A stretch of 12,651 bases of DNA, from NCBI GenBank assembly GCA_028275075.1, contig JAQCNK010000020.1, positions 1-12,651 of the forward strand, read 5' to 3'. This stretch comes from Haloarcula sp. (lineage in GTDB: Archaea > Halobacteriota > Halobacteria > Halobacteriales > Haloarculaceae). The number at the start of each line of letters is the position of its first letter. The first letter of the stretch is position 1. Made by a program: the position numbers and the translations under genes. This document shows, piece after piece, positions 6,907 through 12,651 of the stretch. Under the pieces are notes generated by a model. The model had not been told where the DNA came from, ran no database searches, and saw only the letters and a list, made by a program, of their open reading frames with translations.

Positions 6907-9693
6907 ATGAGCGACCTCGACGAGGCCTACCAGCTCGACTACTTCGAGGAGGCTGGGTTCCACCGGCAGGAGTGTGGCGAGTGTGGCGATATGTTCTGGT
7001 CGCGGGCCGACCGGGATACCTGTGGTGAACCGCCGTGTGCGGAATATGGCTTCATCGACGCCCCCGGGTTCGACGAGGCGTACGCACTGGGAGAGATGCG
7101 CGAAGCGTTTCTCTCGTTTTTCGAGGAGCGGGACCACACGCGTACCGACCCGTATCCGGTCGCGGCCAACCGCTGGCGCGACGACGTGCTGCTAACACAA
7201 GCGTCGATCTACGACTTCCAGCCGCTGGTGACCAGCGGGACGACGCCGCCACCGGCCAACCCCCTCTGTATATCCCAGCCCTGCATCCGAATGCAGGACA
7301 TCGACAACGTTGGCAAGACTGGCCGGCACACGATGGCCTTCGAGATGATGGCCAACCACGCGTTCAACGCCACGGAAGATATCGAGGATCCCGAGGAGTA
7401 CGCCTATGAGGGCGAGGTGTACTGGAAAGACGAGACGGTGAAGTACTGCGTCGAACTGTTCGAGGAACTCGGGGCGGACATCGACGAACTCACACTCATC
7501 GAGGATCCGTGGGTCGGCGGCGGCAACGCCGGGCCGGCCTTCGAGGTCATCTACCAAGGCGCTGAACTCGCCACGCTGGTGTTCATGTCGCTTGAACAGG
7601 ACCCCGACGGGGAGTACGAGATGAAAGACGGGAACCGGTACTCGGAGATGGACACATACATCGTCGACACCGGCTACGGGCTGGAGCGGTGGACCTGGGT
7701 CTCACAGGGCACACCGACGGTGTACGAGGCCATCTATCCCGAGATGATCGCCTTCCTCAAGGACAACGCCGGCATCGAGCTCTCCGACGAAGAGGCCGCC
7801 ATCGTCCACAACGCCGCCAAGCTGGCGGGTCGGATGGATATCGACGAGGCCGAAGACATCGAGGCCGAGCGCGACACCATCGCCGAACAGGTTGGGGTGA
7901 ACGTCGAGGAACTTCGGGACCTCGTCGAACCGCTGGAAGAGATATACGCCATCGCTGACCACTCCCGAACGCTGGCCTACATGCTTGGCGACGGCATCGT
8001 CCCATCGAACGTCGGGACGGGGTATCTGGCGCGGATGGTGCTGCGTCGCACCAAGCGCCTCGTCGACAGCGTCGGTGTCAACGCGCCACTCGACGAACTC
8101 GTCGATATGCAGGCCGACCGGCTGGGCTACGAGAACCGCGACACCGTTCGCGATATCGTCCGTACCGAGGTCGAGAAGTACCGCGAGACGCTGGACCGCG
8201 GGGGCCGCCGCGTGCGCCAGTTGGCCGACGACTACGCCGAGAACGGCGAGCCCATCCCGACCGCGGAACTGGTCGAGCTGTACGACTCCCACGGTATCCA
8301 GCCGGACATGGTCGCGGAGATTGCCGGCGAGCGTGGTGTGAACGTGGCTGTCCCCGATGACTTCTATGCGGTCGTCGCGGACCGCCACGGCGGCGAGACG
8401 GACGCTACAGCGGGCGGCGATGACGCTCCCTACGCCGACCGGCTCGCAGAACTGCCCGATACCGACCAGCTCTACTACGAGGATCAACAGCGAATGGAGT
8501 TCGAGGCGGTCGTGTTGGAGGTCTTCGAGCGCGAGGACGGCCGCTTCGATGTCGTCCTCGACCAGACAATGTTCTACCCCGAAGGCGGTGGCCAGCCACC
8601 TGACCACGGCCACCTCGCGACCGACGACGTGACCGTCGAGGTGGAGGATGTCCAGCGTCACGACGCCGTTATTCTCCATACCGTCGACGGCGATCCGGGC
8701 AAAGGCGAGTTCGTCCGCGGCCAAGTCGACGCCACCCGCCGAAAGCGACTGATGCAACACCACACGGCGACCCACATCGTCGTCCACGCCGCCCGACAGG
8801 TCCTGGGCGAACACGTCCGTCAGGCCGGCGCCCAGAAGGGCGTCGACTCCTCGCGTATCGACGTGCGCCACTACGACTCGGTCGCTCGCGAGCAGGTCAA
8901 GGAGATCGAGTCAATGGCGAACGACCTCGTTCAGGACAACGTCCCCGTCACCCAGCAGTGGCCCGATCGCAACGAGGCGGAGGCCAAACACGGCTTCGAC
9001 CTCTACCAAGGTGGGATCCCCGCCGGGGAGCAGATCCGTCTCATCCAGGTAGCCGACGATATCCAGGCCTGTGGCGGCACACACGTCGCTCGCAGCGGCG
9101 ACATCGGGGCCATCAAACTCCTGAACACGGAGCGGATTCAGGACGGCGTCATCCGGCTGACCTTCGCCGCGGGCGACGCAGCCATCGAAGCTACCCACCG
9201 CACCGAGGACGCCCTCTACGAGGCGGCCGACGTCCTCGACGTCGCGCCCGATGCGGTGCCCGACACCGCCGAACGGTTCTTCGAGGAGTGGAAGGCCCGC
9301 GGCAAGGAGATCGAAGCGCTGAAAGAACAGCTCGCCGAGGCCCGCGCAGCCGGCGGCAAGGACACCACAGAGGTCGACGTGGCCGGGGCGACCGCCGTCG
9401 TCCAGCGCATTGATGCAGATATGGACGAACTGCGCGCCCAGGCCAACGCCGTCGTCGAGCAAGGCAAAATAGCCGTGCTCGGTTCGGGCGCCTCCGGTGC
9501 CCAGTTCGTCGTTGCCATCCCCGAGGGCACCGATGTCGACGCCGGCGAGGTCGTCGGCGAACTCGCATCTCGGGTCGGCGGCGGCGGTGGCGGTCCCGCT
9601 GATTTCGCCCAGGGCGGCGGGCCGGACTCGGAGAAAGTGGACGACGCGCTGGACGACGCTGAAGCGATTCTGCAGTCGGTCGCGAACGTCTGA
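6907..9693 (+). CDS. alaS: Alanyl-tRNA synthetase, archaeal type
   Basis: This class II cytosolic enzyme joins alanine to tRNA-Ala and hydrolyses mischarged Ser- or Gly-tRNA. The 928-residue length fits haloarchaeal AlaRS. The N terminus has a Cys cluster typical of the archaeal form (Cys23, 26, 39, 44). The catalytic domain shows a motif 2 region ([20 protein letters not shown]) and motif 3 (GYGLERW). The editing domain carries HHTATH (residues 618-623) and CGGTH (722-726), giving the zinc-site set His619, His623, Cys722 and His726. The C-terminal region has a coiled coil around residues 800-830 and a glycine-rich [15 protein letters not shown] segment of the DHHA1 type near the end. The start is supported by the TATA-like element and by the conserved N terminus. 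The flanking genes have no functional link, so it is probably transcribed alone. Confidence 0.98.
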   Translation: MSDLDEAYQLDYFEEAGFHRQECGECGDMFWSRADRDTCGEPPCAEYGFIDAPGFDEAYALGEMREAFLSFFEERDHTRTDPYPVAANRWRDDVLLTQASIYDFQPLVTSGTTPPPANPLCISQPCIRMQDIDNVGKTGRHTMAFEMMANHAFNATEDIEDPEEYAYEGEVYWKDETVKYCVELFEELGADIDELTLIEDPWVGGGNAGPAFEVIYQGAELATLVFMSLEQDPDGEYEMKDGNRYSEMDTYIVDTGYGLERWTWVSQGTPTVYEAIYPEMIAFLKDNAGIELSDEEAAIVHNAAKLAGRMDIDEAEDIEAERDTIAEQVGVNVEELRDLVEPLEEIYAIADHSRTLAYMLGDGIVPSNVGTGYLARMVLRRTKRLVDSVGVNAPLDELVDMQADRLGYENRDTVRDIVRTEVEKYRETLDRGGRRVRQLADDYAENGEPIPTAELVELYDSHGIQPDMVAEIAGERGVNVAVPDDFYAVVADRHGGETDATAGGDDAPYADRLAELPDTDQLYYEDQQRMEFEAVVLEVFEREDGRFDVVLDQTMFYPEGGGQPPDHGHLATDDVTVEVEDVQRHDAVILHTVDGDPGKGEFVRGQVDATRRKRLMQHHTATHIVVHAARQVLGEHVRQAGAQKGVDSSRIDVRHYDSVAREQVKEIESMANDLVQDNVPVTQQWPDRNEAEAKHGFDLYQGGIPAGEQIRLIQVADDIQACGGTHVARSGDIGAIKLLNTERIQDGVIRLTFAAGDAAIEATHRTEDALYEAADVLDVAPDAVPDTAERFFEEWKARGKEIEALKEQLAEARAAGGKDTTEVDVAGATAVVQRIDADMDELRAQANAVVEQGKIAVLGSGASGAQFVVAIPEGTDVDAGEVVGELASRVGGGGGGPADFAQGGGPDSEKVDDALDDAEAILQSVANV

Positions 9694-9778
9694 TACTGGC
9701 TGGGGTTGGTTTTCCGTCTCTGGACACCGCACGAGTATCAGTCCCACCGTCGACTCGACATTGCTCCCAGCCCACACC

Positions 9779-9784
9779 CTTATC
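9779..9784 (+). promoter_or_regulatory. TATA-like element of the heptad-repeat protein gene
   Basis: CTTATC lies 25-30 bases before the ATG at 9809. It supports a leaderless transcript and that start over the later ATG at 9863. Confidence 0.4.
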
Positions 9785-9808
9785 ACTCCCGGCAAGAATC
9801 CACCTACC

Positions 9809-10690
9809 ATGTCTCTGGAAATACTGTTTCTCACACCACTTGCTCGCCGGTTAGAGGTCGTGATGTTCGGTCCACACGAACAGAAATATCGTCTGTTCGA
9901 ACAGGCAGTCACCGCCATCGCTATCGGGCTGGCAATCGCCTGGGGAACCGTCGCTCTCGGTATCGTCCCGGTCAGTGCCGGCACGGCGTCGCTGATTGCG
10001 GCCGCCGCGAGCGTCGCTATCTCGGCGTTTGTCGTTGTCGGCATCCTGCAGTTTCTGGTGATGGCGAACGTCCTCGAACGGACGAACAAGGATGTCGCGA
10101 CCAAGGCCGCCGAACTCGAAGAGGCCGCAGAGCAACTCGAACAGACCGCCGAAGACATCGAGACAACCGCGAGCGAGGTCGAGACCGCGGCCGGTGTCGT
10201 TGACGAGGCCGCAGACGATGTCGAAGCGACGGCCGACGAAATCGAACAGTCAGTCGACGAAGTCGAGCAGACTGCAGACGAGGTCGAGCGGCGGGCCGAC
10301 GAGGTTGAGGAGACGGCGGATGAAGTCGAACAGACGGCAGACGAGGTCGAACAGACGGCCGCCCAGACCGGCGACGACGGCGCTGTCGAGACGGTGACGG
10401 AGGCCAAAGACAGGACGACCGAACTCAAAGACAAGACGAGTGAAGTCAAAGACAAAACAACCGATGTGAAAGACACGGCAACGGAGATAAAAGATAAGAC
10501 AACGGCAGCCAAGGACAAGACAGGCAAAGTCAAAGACAAGACCAGCGACGCGAAACAGACAGCCGAATCCGTCAGCGAGGAGGTCGAAGCGGCCAAAGAG
10601 ACGGCGAGCGCGGTCGAAGAGACGGCCGCTGAGAAGCGCGAGCGGCTGGCCGACGCCGAGACGGAGCCGTCGGACGGCGACGAGACGTAG
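9809..10690 (+). CDS. Membrane-anchored coiled-coil protein with heptad repeats, function unknown
   Basis: I do not recognise a named family. The 293-residue protein has two predicted membrane helices near its N terminus (about residues 33-53 and 60-86). A long, almost continuous helical region then runs to the end. Residues 136-184 are seven consecutive heptads on the theme TADEVEQ, strongly acidic. Residues 200-248 are seven heptads on the theme KDKTSEV, where Lys and Asp/Glu alternate. A third helical stretch and an acidic tail (EPSDGDET) follow. The heptads have Val/Ile/Leu and Ala/Thr at fixed places, as in coiled coils; the KDKT block also recalls LEA-like or apolipoprotein-like amphipathic helices. 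ATG 9809 is chosen from the TATA spacing; a shorter form from ATG 9863 is possible. Both ends of the membrane hairpin probably face the same side, so a cytoplasmic scaffold is a guess only. Confidence 0.85.
   Translation: MSLEILFLTPLARRLEVVMFGPHEQKYRLFEQAVTAIAIGLAIAWGTVALGIVPVSAGTASLIAAAASVAISAFVVVGILQFLVMANVLERTNKDVATKAAELEEAAEQLEQTAEDIETTASEVETAAGVVDEAADDVEATADEIEQSVDEVEQTADEVERRADEVEETADEVEQTADEVEQTAAQTGDDGAVETVTEAKDRTTELKDKTSEVKDKTTDVKDTATEIKDKTTAAKDKTGKVKDKTSDAKQTAESVSEEVEAAKETASAVEETAAEKRERLADAETEPSDGDET
10214..10360 (+). repeat. Seven tandem 21-bp units (acidic heptads)
   Basis: Seven consecutive in-frame 21-base units begin GAYGAx(R)TCGA and encode variants of DEVEQTA. The last two (10319-10339 and 10340-10360) are the most alike, encoding DEVEQTA identically, so the array probably grew by unit duplication. 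Similar but less regular sequence lies just upstream. Confidence 0.8.
10406..10552 (+). repeat. Seven tandem 21-bp units (KDKT heptads)
   Basis: Seven consecutive in-frame 21-base units, mostly beginning AAAGACA, encode variants of KDKTSEV. They differ from the preceding array in charge and in base composition, being A-rich for this GC-rich genome. The two arrays have the same unit length and the same number of units and are separated by 45 bases. Confidence 0.8.
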
Positions 10691-10740
10691 TGTCCCTGCG
10701 GCCTGCTCGCCCGGGGAACCGGAACATCGAGGTCGGTAAT

Positions 10741-10746
10741 CTTTAA
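10741..10746 (+). promoter_or_regulatory. TATA-like element of the phosphate permease gene
   Basis: CTTTAA lies 24-29 bases before the ATG at 10770, consistent with a leaderless transcript separate from the upstream gene, which ends at 10690. Confidence 0.5.
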
Positions 10747-10769
10747 CAGCGCCACGGCCTCGGACCTGT

Positions 10770-11975
10770 ATGGTCGAGGTTCTATTCGCGCTGGGGATTG
10801 TCGTCGCCATCTTCGTCGGGTTCAACATCGGCGGGTCCTCGACGGGCGTCGCCTTCGGCCCCGCGGTCGGGTCAAACACCCTCTCGAAGCTCTCCGCAGC
10901 GGCGCTGATGACCGTGTTCGCGATGGCCGGCGGCCTCATCATCGGTCCAGCGGTCGTCGAGAGCCTCGGGAGCGACCTCGTCGCGACACAGTTCTCGCCG
11001 CTCATCAGCATCGTCGTCCTCTTTTTCATCGGCGTCGCGCTGTTCCTCTCGAACGTCGTCGGCGTCCCCGCCTCCACGTCGATGACAGCTGTCGGCGCTA
11101 TCGCCGGCCTCGGACTCGCTCGCGGGACGCTCAACGCGGGGCTGATGCTGGAGATCGTCGTCTGGTGGCTCTTCTCACCCATCCTCGCGTTCTGGGTCAG
11201 CGGCGTCATCGGGCGGTATTTCTATCCGAAACTGGTCGCGTGGTTCGCCGTCTCACAGAGCGAGGGCGCCCTGCTCGATTTCGACCGCTCGGGGTCGGTC
11301 CCGCGCCCCTCTCTGGGCGAGAACACGACCCGCCGGGAGTTCGTCGGCACCGCCGTCGTCATCGGCATCGGCTGTTACATGGCCTTTTCGGCGGGCGCGA
11401 GCAACGTCGCCAACGCGGTCGCACCGCTGGTGGGCAACGGCTCGCTCGACCTCTACCCCGCCATCCTGCTGGGCGGGGCCGCCATCGGACTCGGCGCGTT
11501 CACTATCGCCCGCCGGACGATGGACACCGTCGGGAACGACCTCACCGACCTGCCCCTCGTCGCGGCCATCGTCGTTGCCACGGTCGCCTCGACCATCGTC
11601 ACGTTCCTCTCCGCGCTCGGCATCCCCGCCAGCTTCGTCATCATCGCCACGATGAGCATCGTCGGACTGGGCTGGGGTCGCGCGACGCGGATGACGCGAC
11701 TCTCGGACACGGTCAAAGGGCGTGAAGCCCCTGATGTCTCCGTCGGCGCACTGACTGCCGACGCCGAGGACGCGCCGACCGTCGGCGGACAGAAGGGGAC
11801 ACCCAGACCGACGGAGACAGAGCCGATCGGCCAGGAGTCCCGCGAAGACCTGCCGAAAGCTTCGGACCTGTTCGAACCCGCGACGACCGCTCGGGTCATC
11901 TTCCTCCAGAACGTCGTCCCTTCGATCGCGACGGTCGCCGCGTACCTCGTCTTTCGCTTTCTCCCAGTGTTTTGA
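10770..11975 (+). CDS. PiT-family inorganic phosphate permease
   Basis: PiT proteins import inorganic phosphate using a cation gradient and are integral to the cell membrane. The 401-residue protein is mostly hydrophobic helices arranged as two homologous halves. The PiT signature is clear in the second half: GASNVANAVAPLVG from residue 209. The first half has the matching but altered FNIGGSSTGVAFGPAVG near residues 17-33, which lacks the usual GAND-type core. A hydrophilic loop of about 85 residues (roughly 300-385), rich in Asp, Glu, Pro and Thr, precedes a last membrane helix. No PhoU-like partner gene is next to it. The family is clear; phosphate as substrate is inferred from the family, and sulfate is an alternative because PiT relatives include sulfate permeases. 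Confidence 0.9.
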   Translation: MVEVLFALGIVVAIFVGFNIGGSSTGVAFGPAVGSNTLSKLSAAALMTVFAMAGGLIIGPAVVESLGSDLVATQFSPLISIVVLFFIGVALFLSNVVGVPASTSMTAVGAIAGLGLARGTLNAGLMLEIVVWWLFSPILAFWVSGVIGRYFYPKLVAWFAVSQSEGALLDFDRSGSVPRPSLGENTTRREFVGTAVVIGIGCYMAFSAGASNVANAVAPLVGNGSLDLYPAILLGGAAIGLGAFTIARRTMDTVGNDLTDLPLVAAIVVATVASTIVTFLSALGIPASFVIIATMSIVGLGWGRATRMTRLSDTVKGREAPDVSVGALTADAEDAPTVGGQKGTPRPTETEPIGQESREDLPKASDLFEPATTARVIFLQNVVPSIATVAAYLVFRFLPVF

Positions 11976-12025
11976 CGCCGCTGCGTCTGTCACAGTTGTA
12001 CATCTGCTTTGTTCGAAGGGCAAAG

Positions 12026-12031
12026 TCTAAC
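12026..12031 (+). promoter_or_regulatory. Weak TATA-like element of the ferredoxin gene
   Basis: TCTAAC lies 26-31 bases before the ATG at 12057, the right spacing for a leaderless transcript, but the match to the consensus is weak. It supports the start at 12057 over the in-frame ATG at 12009, which lies upstream of it. Confidence 0.35.
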
Positions 12032-12056
12032 AGGCCGCGGTCCGAACTCCGGTTTG

Positions 12057-12446
12057 ATGCCCACGGTAGAGTACCTAAACTACGAAGTAGTGGACGACAA
12101 CGGCTGGGACATGTATGACAACGATATCTTCAGTGAGGCTGCGGACCTCGACCTCGACGACGAGGATCACGGCTCACTCGAAGTAAACGAAGGCGAGTAC
12201 ATCCTCGAAGCGGCAGAGGCCCAGGGCTACGACTGGCCCTTCTCCTGCCGTGCCGGTGCCTGCGCGAACTGCGCCGCCATCGTCCTCGAAGGTGAAATCG
12301 ACATGGACATGCAACAGATCCTCAGCGATGAGGAAGTCGAAGAGAAGAACGTCCGACTGACCTGCATCGGCAGCCCCGACGCCGACGAGGTCAGGATCGT
12401 CTACAACGCCAAGCACCTCGACTACCTGCAGAACCGCGTCATATAA
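12057..12446 (+). CDS. fer1: Halophilic plant-type 2Fe-2S ferredoxin
   Basis: This soluble one-electron carrier serves as acceptor for pyruvate and 2-oxoglutarate:ferredoxin oxidoreductases in haloarchaea. The 129-residue product, 128 after Met removal, matches the known haloarchaeal form: a plant-type fold with an acidic insertion near the N terminus (about mature residues 12-37, rich in Asp and Glu). The cluster ligands are Cys63, Cys68 and Cys71 in [10 protein letters not shown] and Cys102 in RLTCIG, mature numbering. As I recall the Haloarcula marismortui protein, most residues are the same, with differences clustered in the acidic insertion around residues 21-37. The start at 12057 gives [10 protein letters not shown], the known N terminus; the ATG at 12009 would add 16 residues not found in the family. 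The gene is probably transcribed alone and ends at a strong hairpin. Confidence 0.97.
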   Translation: MPTVEYLNYEVVDDNGWDMYDNDIFSEAADLDLDDEDHGSLEVNEGEYILEAAEAQGYDWPFSCRAGACANCAAIVLEGEIDMDMQQILSDEEVEEKNVRLTCIGSPDADEVRIVYNAKHLDYLQNRVI

Positions 12447-12455
12447 ACAGCGATA

Positions 12456-12482
12456 CGCGCGTTCTTCGAACGCGCGCTTTTT
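12456..12482 (+). terminator. Hairpin and T-run terminator of the ferredoxin gene
   Basis: CGCGCGTTC (12456-12464) pairs exactly with GAACGCGCG (12468-12476) around a three-base loop and is followed by five Ts (12478-12482). It starts 10 bases after the ferredoxin stop. This is the clearest terminator in the window and separates the ferredoxin from the convergent minus-strand gene. Confidence 0.8.
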
Positions 12483-12531
12483 GCGCTAACTCCCAATACT
12501 GACGTTTCAGGCCCGCCAGCGACCGGACTCG

Positions 12532-12651
12532 TTAGACCACCACTAACACGAGGGCGGTGACGATTAGCAACACACTAGCGATGAGGGCGAAAACTATTAC
12601 GCTGTCGGGTCCGTCTTCGCTCTCGACTGAAACTGTCCCGATAGTCTCGGC
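12532..12651 (-). CDS. C-terminal end of a membrane protein, 5' partial, unknown function
   Basis: On the minus strand an open frame enters from the window's right edge and runs 39 codons to a TAA at 12532-12534. The visible part is a short acidic stretch (VSVESEDGPDS) followed by a hydrophobic helix of about 22 residues (VIVFALIASVLLIVTALVLVVV) ending at the stop. A single membrane helix at the extreme C terminus, preceded by an acidic segment, fits a tail anchor or the last helix of a larger membrane protein. Haloarchaeal codon use and the convergent arrangement with the ferredoxin terminator support a real gene, but most of it is outside the window and the family cannot be named. Confidence 0.55.
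   Translation of the reverse strand, partial: AETIGTVSVESEDGPDSVIVFALIASVLLIVTALVLVVV

Noticed and set aside
6678..7028. Plus-strand open frame across the palindromic region into alaS
   Set aside because: It overlaps the alaS start in another frame, has no recognisable domain, and its reading follows the inverted repeats.
7702..8871. Long minus-strand open frame opposite alaS
   Set aside because: The plus strand is a clear alanyl-tRNA synthetase. The opposite frame is open only because of high GC and codon bias.
6631..9699. Shared 12-mer GTCTGATACTGG at 6631-6642 and 9688-9699 flanking alaS, as possible element ends
   Set aside because: The second copy overlaps the alaS stop codon and nothing else supports a transposed unit. 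Alanyl-tRNA synthetase is an essential housekeeping gene, so chance is the better explanation.
9690..9741. 8-bp inverted repeat CTGATACT/AGTATCAG after alaS as a terminator
   Set aside because: The spacer is 36 bases and no T-run follows; too weak to call.
9497..9808. N-terminal extension of the heptad-repeat protein into alaS
   Set aside because: The extension is read out of frame inside alaS and precedes the TATA-like element at 9779.
8911..10755. 614-codon minus-strand open frame with Ser-rich repeats
   Set aside because: It runs across the end of alaS and the heptad-repeat gene; its Ser-rich repeats are the reverse reading of the 21-bp arrays. The plus-strand gene has a promoter, membrane helices and heptads.
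12009..12056. Earlier ATG for the ferredoxin
   Set aside because: It would add 16 residues absent from the known protein, whose N terminus starts at PTVEYLNYE.
1..12651. tRNA, rRNA, CRISPR array or insertion sequence
   Set aside because: No tRNA T-loop pattern, ribosomal RNA stretch, spaced direct repeat array or transposase motif was found on reading both strands.

Overview
The window reads as chromosomal DNA of a haloarchaeon, most likely Haloarcula or a close relative. The genes are GC-rich, the proteins are very acidic, and most starts have a TATA-like element about 25-30 bases upstream with no leader. Archaeal-type genes are present: clamp-loader small subunit, archaellin and archaeal-type alanyl-tRNA synthetase. 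The 2Fe-2S ferredoxin at the right end matches, as far as I remember it, the Haloarcula marismortui ferredoxin over most of its length, including all four cysteine ligands in mature numbering.

Layout, left to right. Bases 1-1439 hold the 3' part of a dihydrolipoamide acyltransferase (E2) gene, cut one codon before its lipoyl lysine. Bases 1512-5900 hold rfcS, a 327-residue clamp-loader subunit expanded to a 1462-residue precursor by two inteins, one in the Walker A motif and one just after the Walker B motif. Bases 5985-6605 encode a lone archaellin. A 301-base gap follows that is packed with nested inverted repeats. Bases 6907-9693 are alaS. Bases 9809-10690 encode a membrane-anchored protein with two blocks of seven 21-base/heptad repeats of different charge. 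Bases 10770-11975 encode a PiT-family phosphate permease. Bases 12057-12446 encode the ferredoxin, followed by a clear hairpin-plus-T-run terminator. The last 120 bases hold the C-terminal end of a minus-strand membrane protein that runs off the window.

Apart from that partial gene, all genes lie on the plus strand. They look like single transcription units rather than one operon: each of the six complete genes has its own TATA-like element close to the start. The genes serve unrelated housekeeping roles: 2-oxoacid oxidation, replication, motility, translation, phosphate uptake and electron transfer. The most unusual content is the pair of structurally different inteins in rfcS. The first is a 700-residue LAGLIDADG-type intein with a long extra region. 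The second is a 435-residue intein whose insert looks like a Cys4 finger, NUMOD3-like repeats and a PD-(D/E)XK-type nuclease. The nested palindrome region before alaS and the heptad-repeat membrane protein come next in interest. No tRNA, rRNA, CRISPR array or insertion sequence was recognised.
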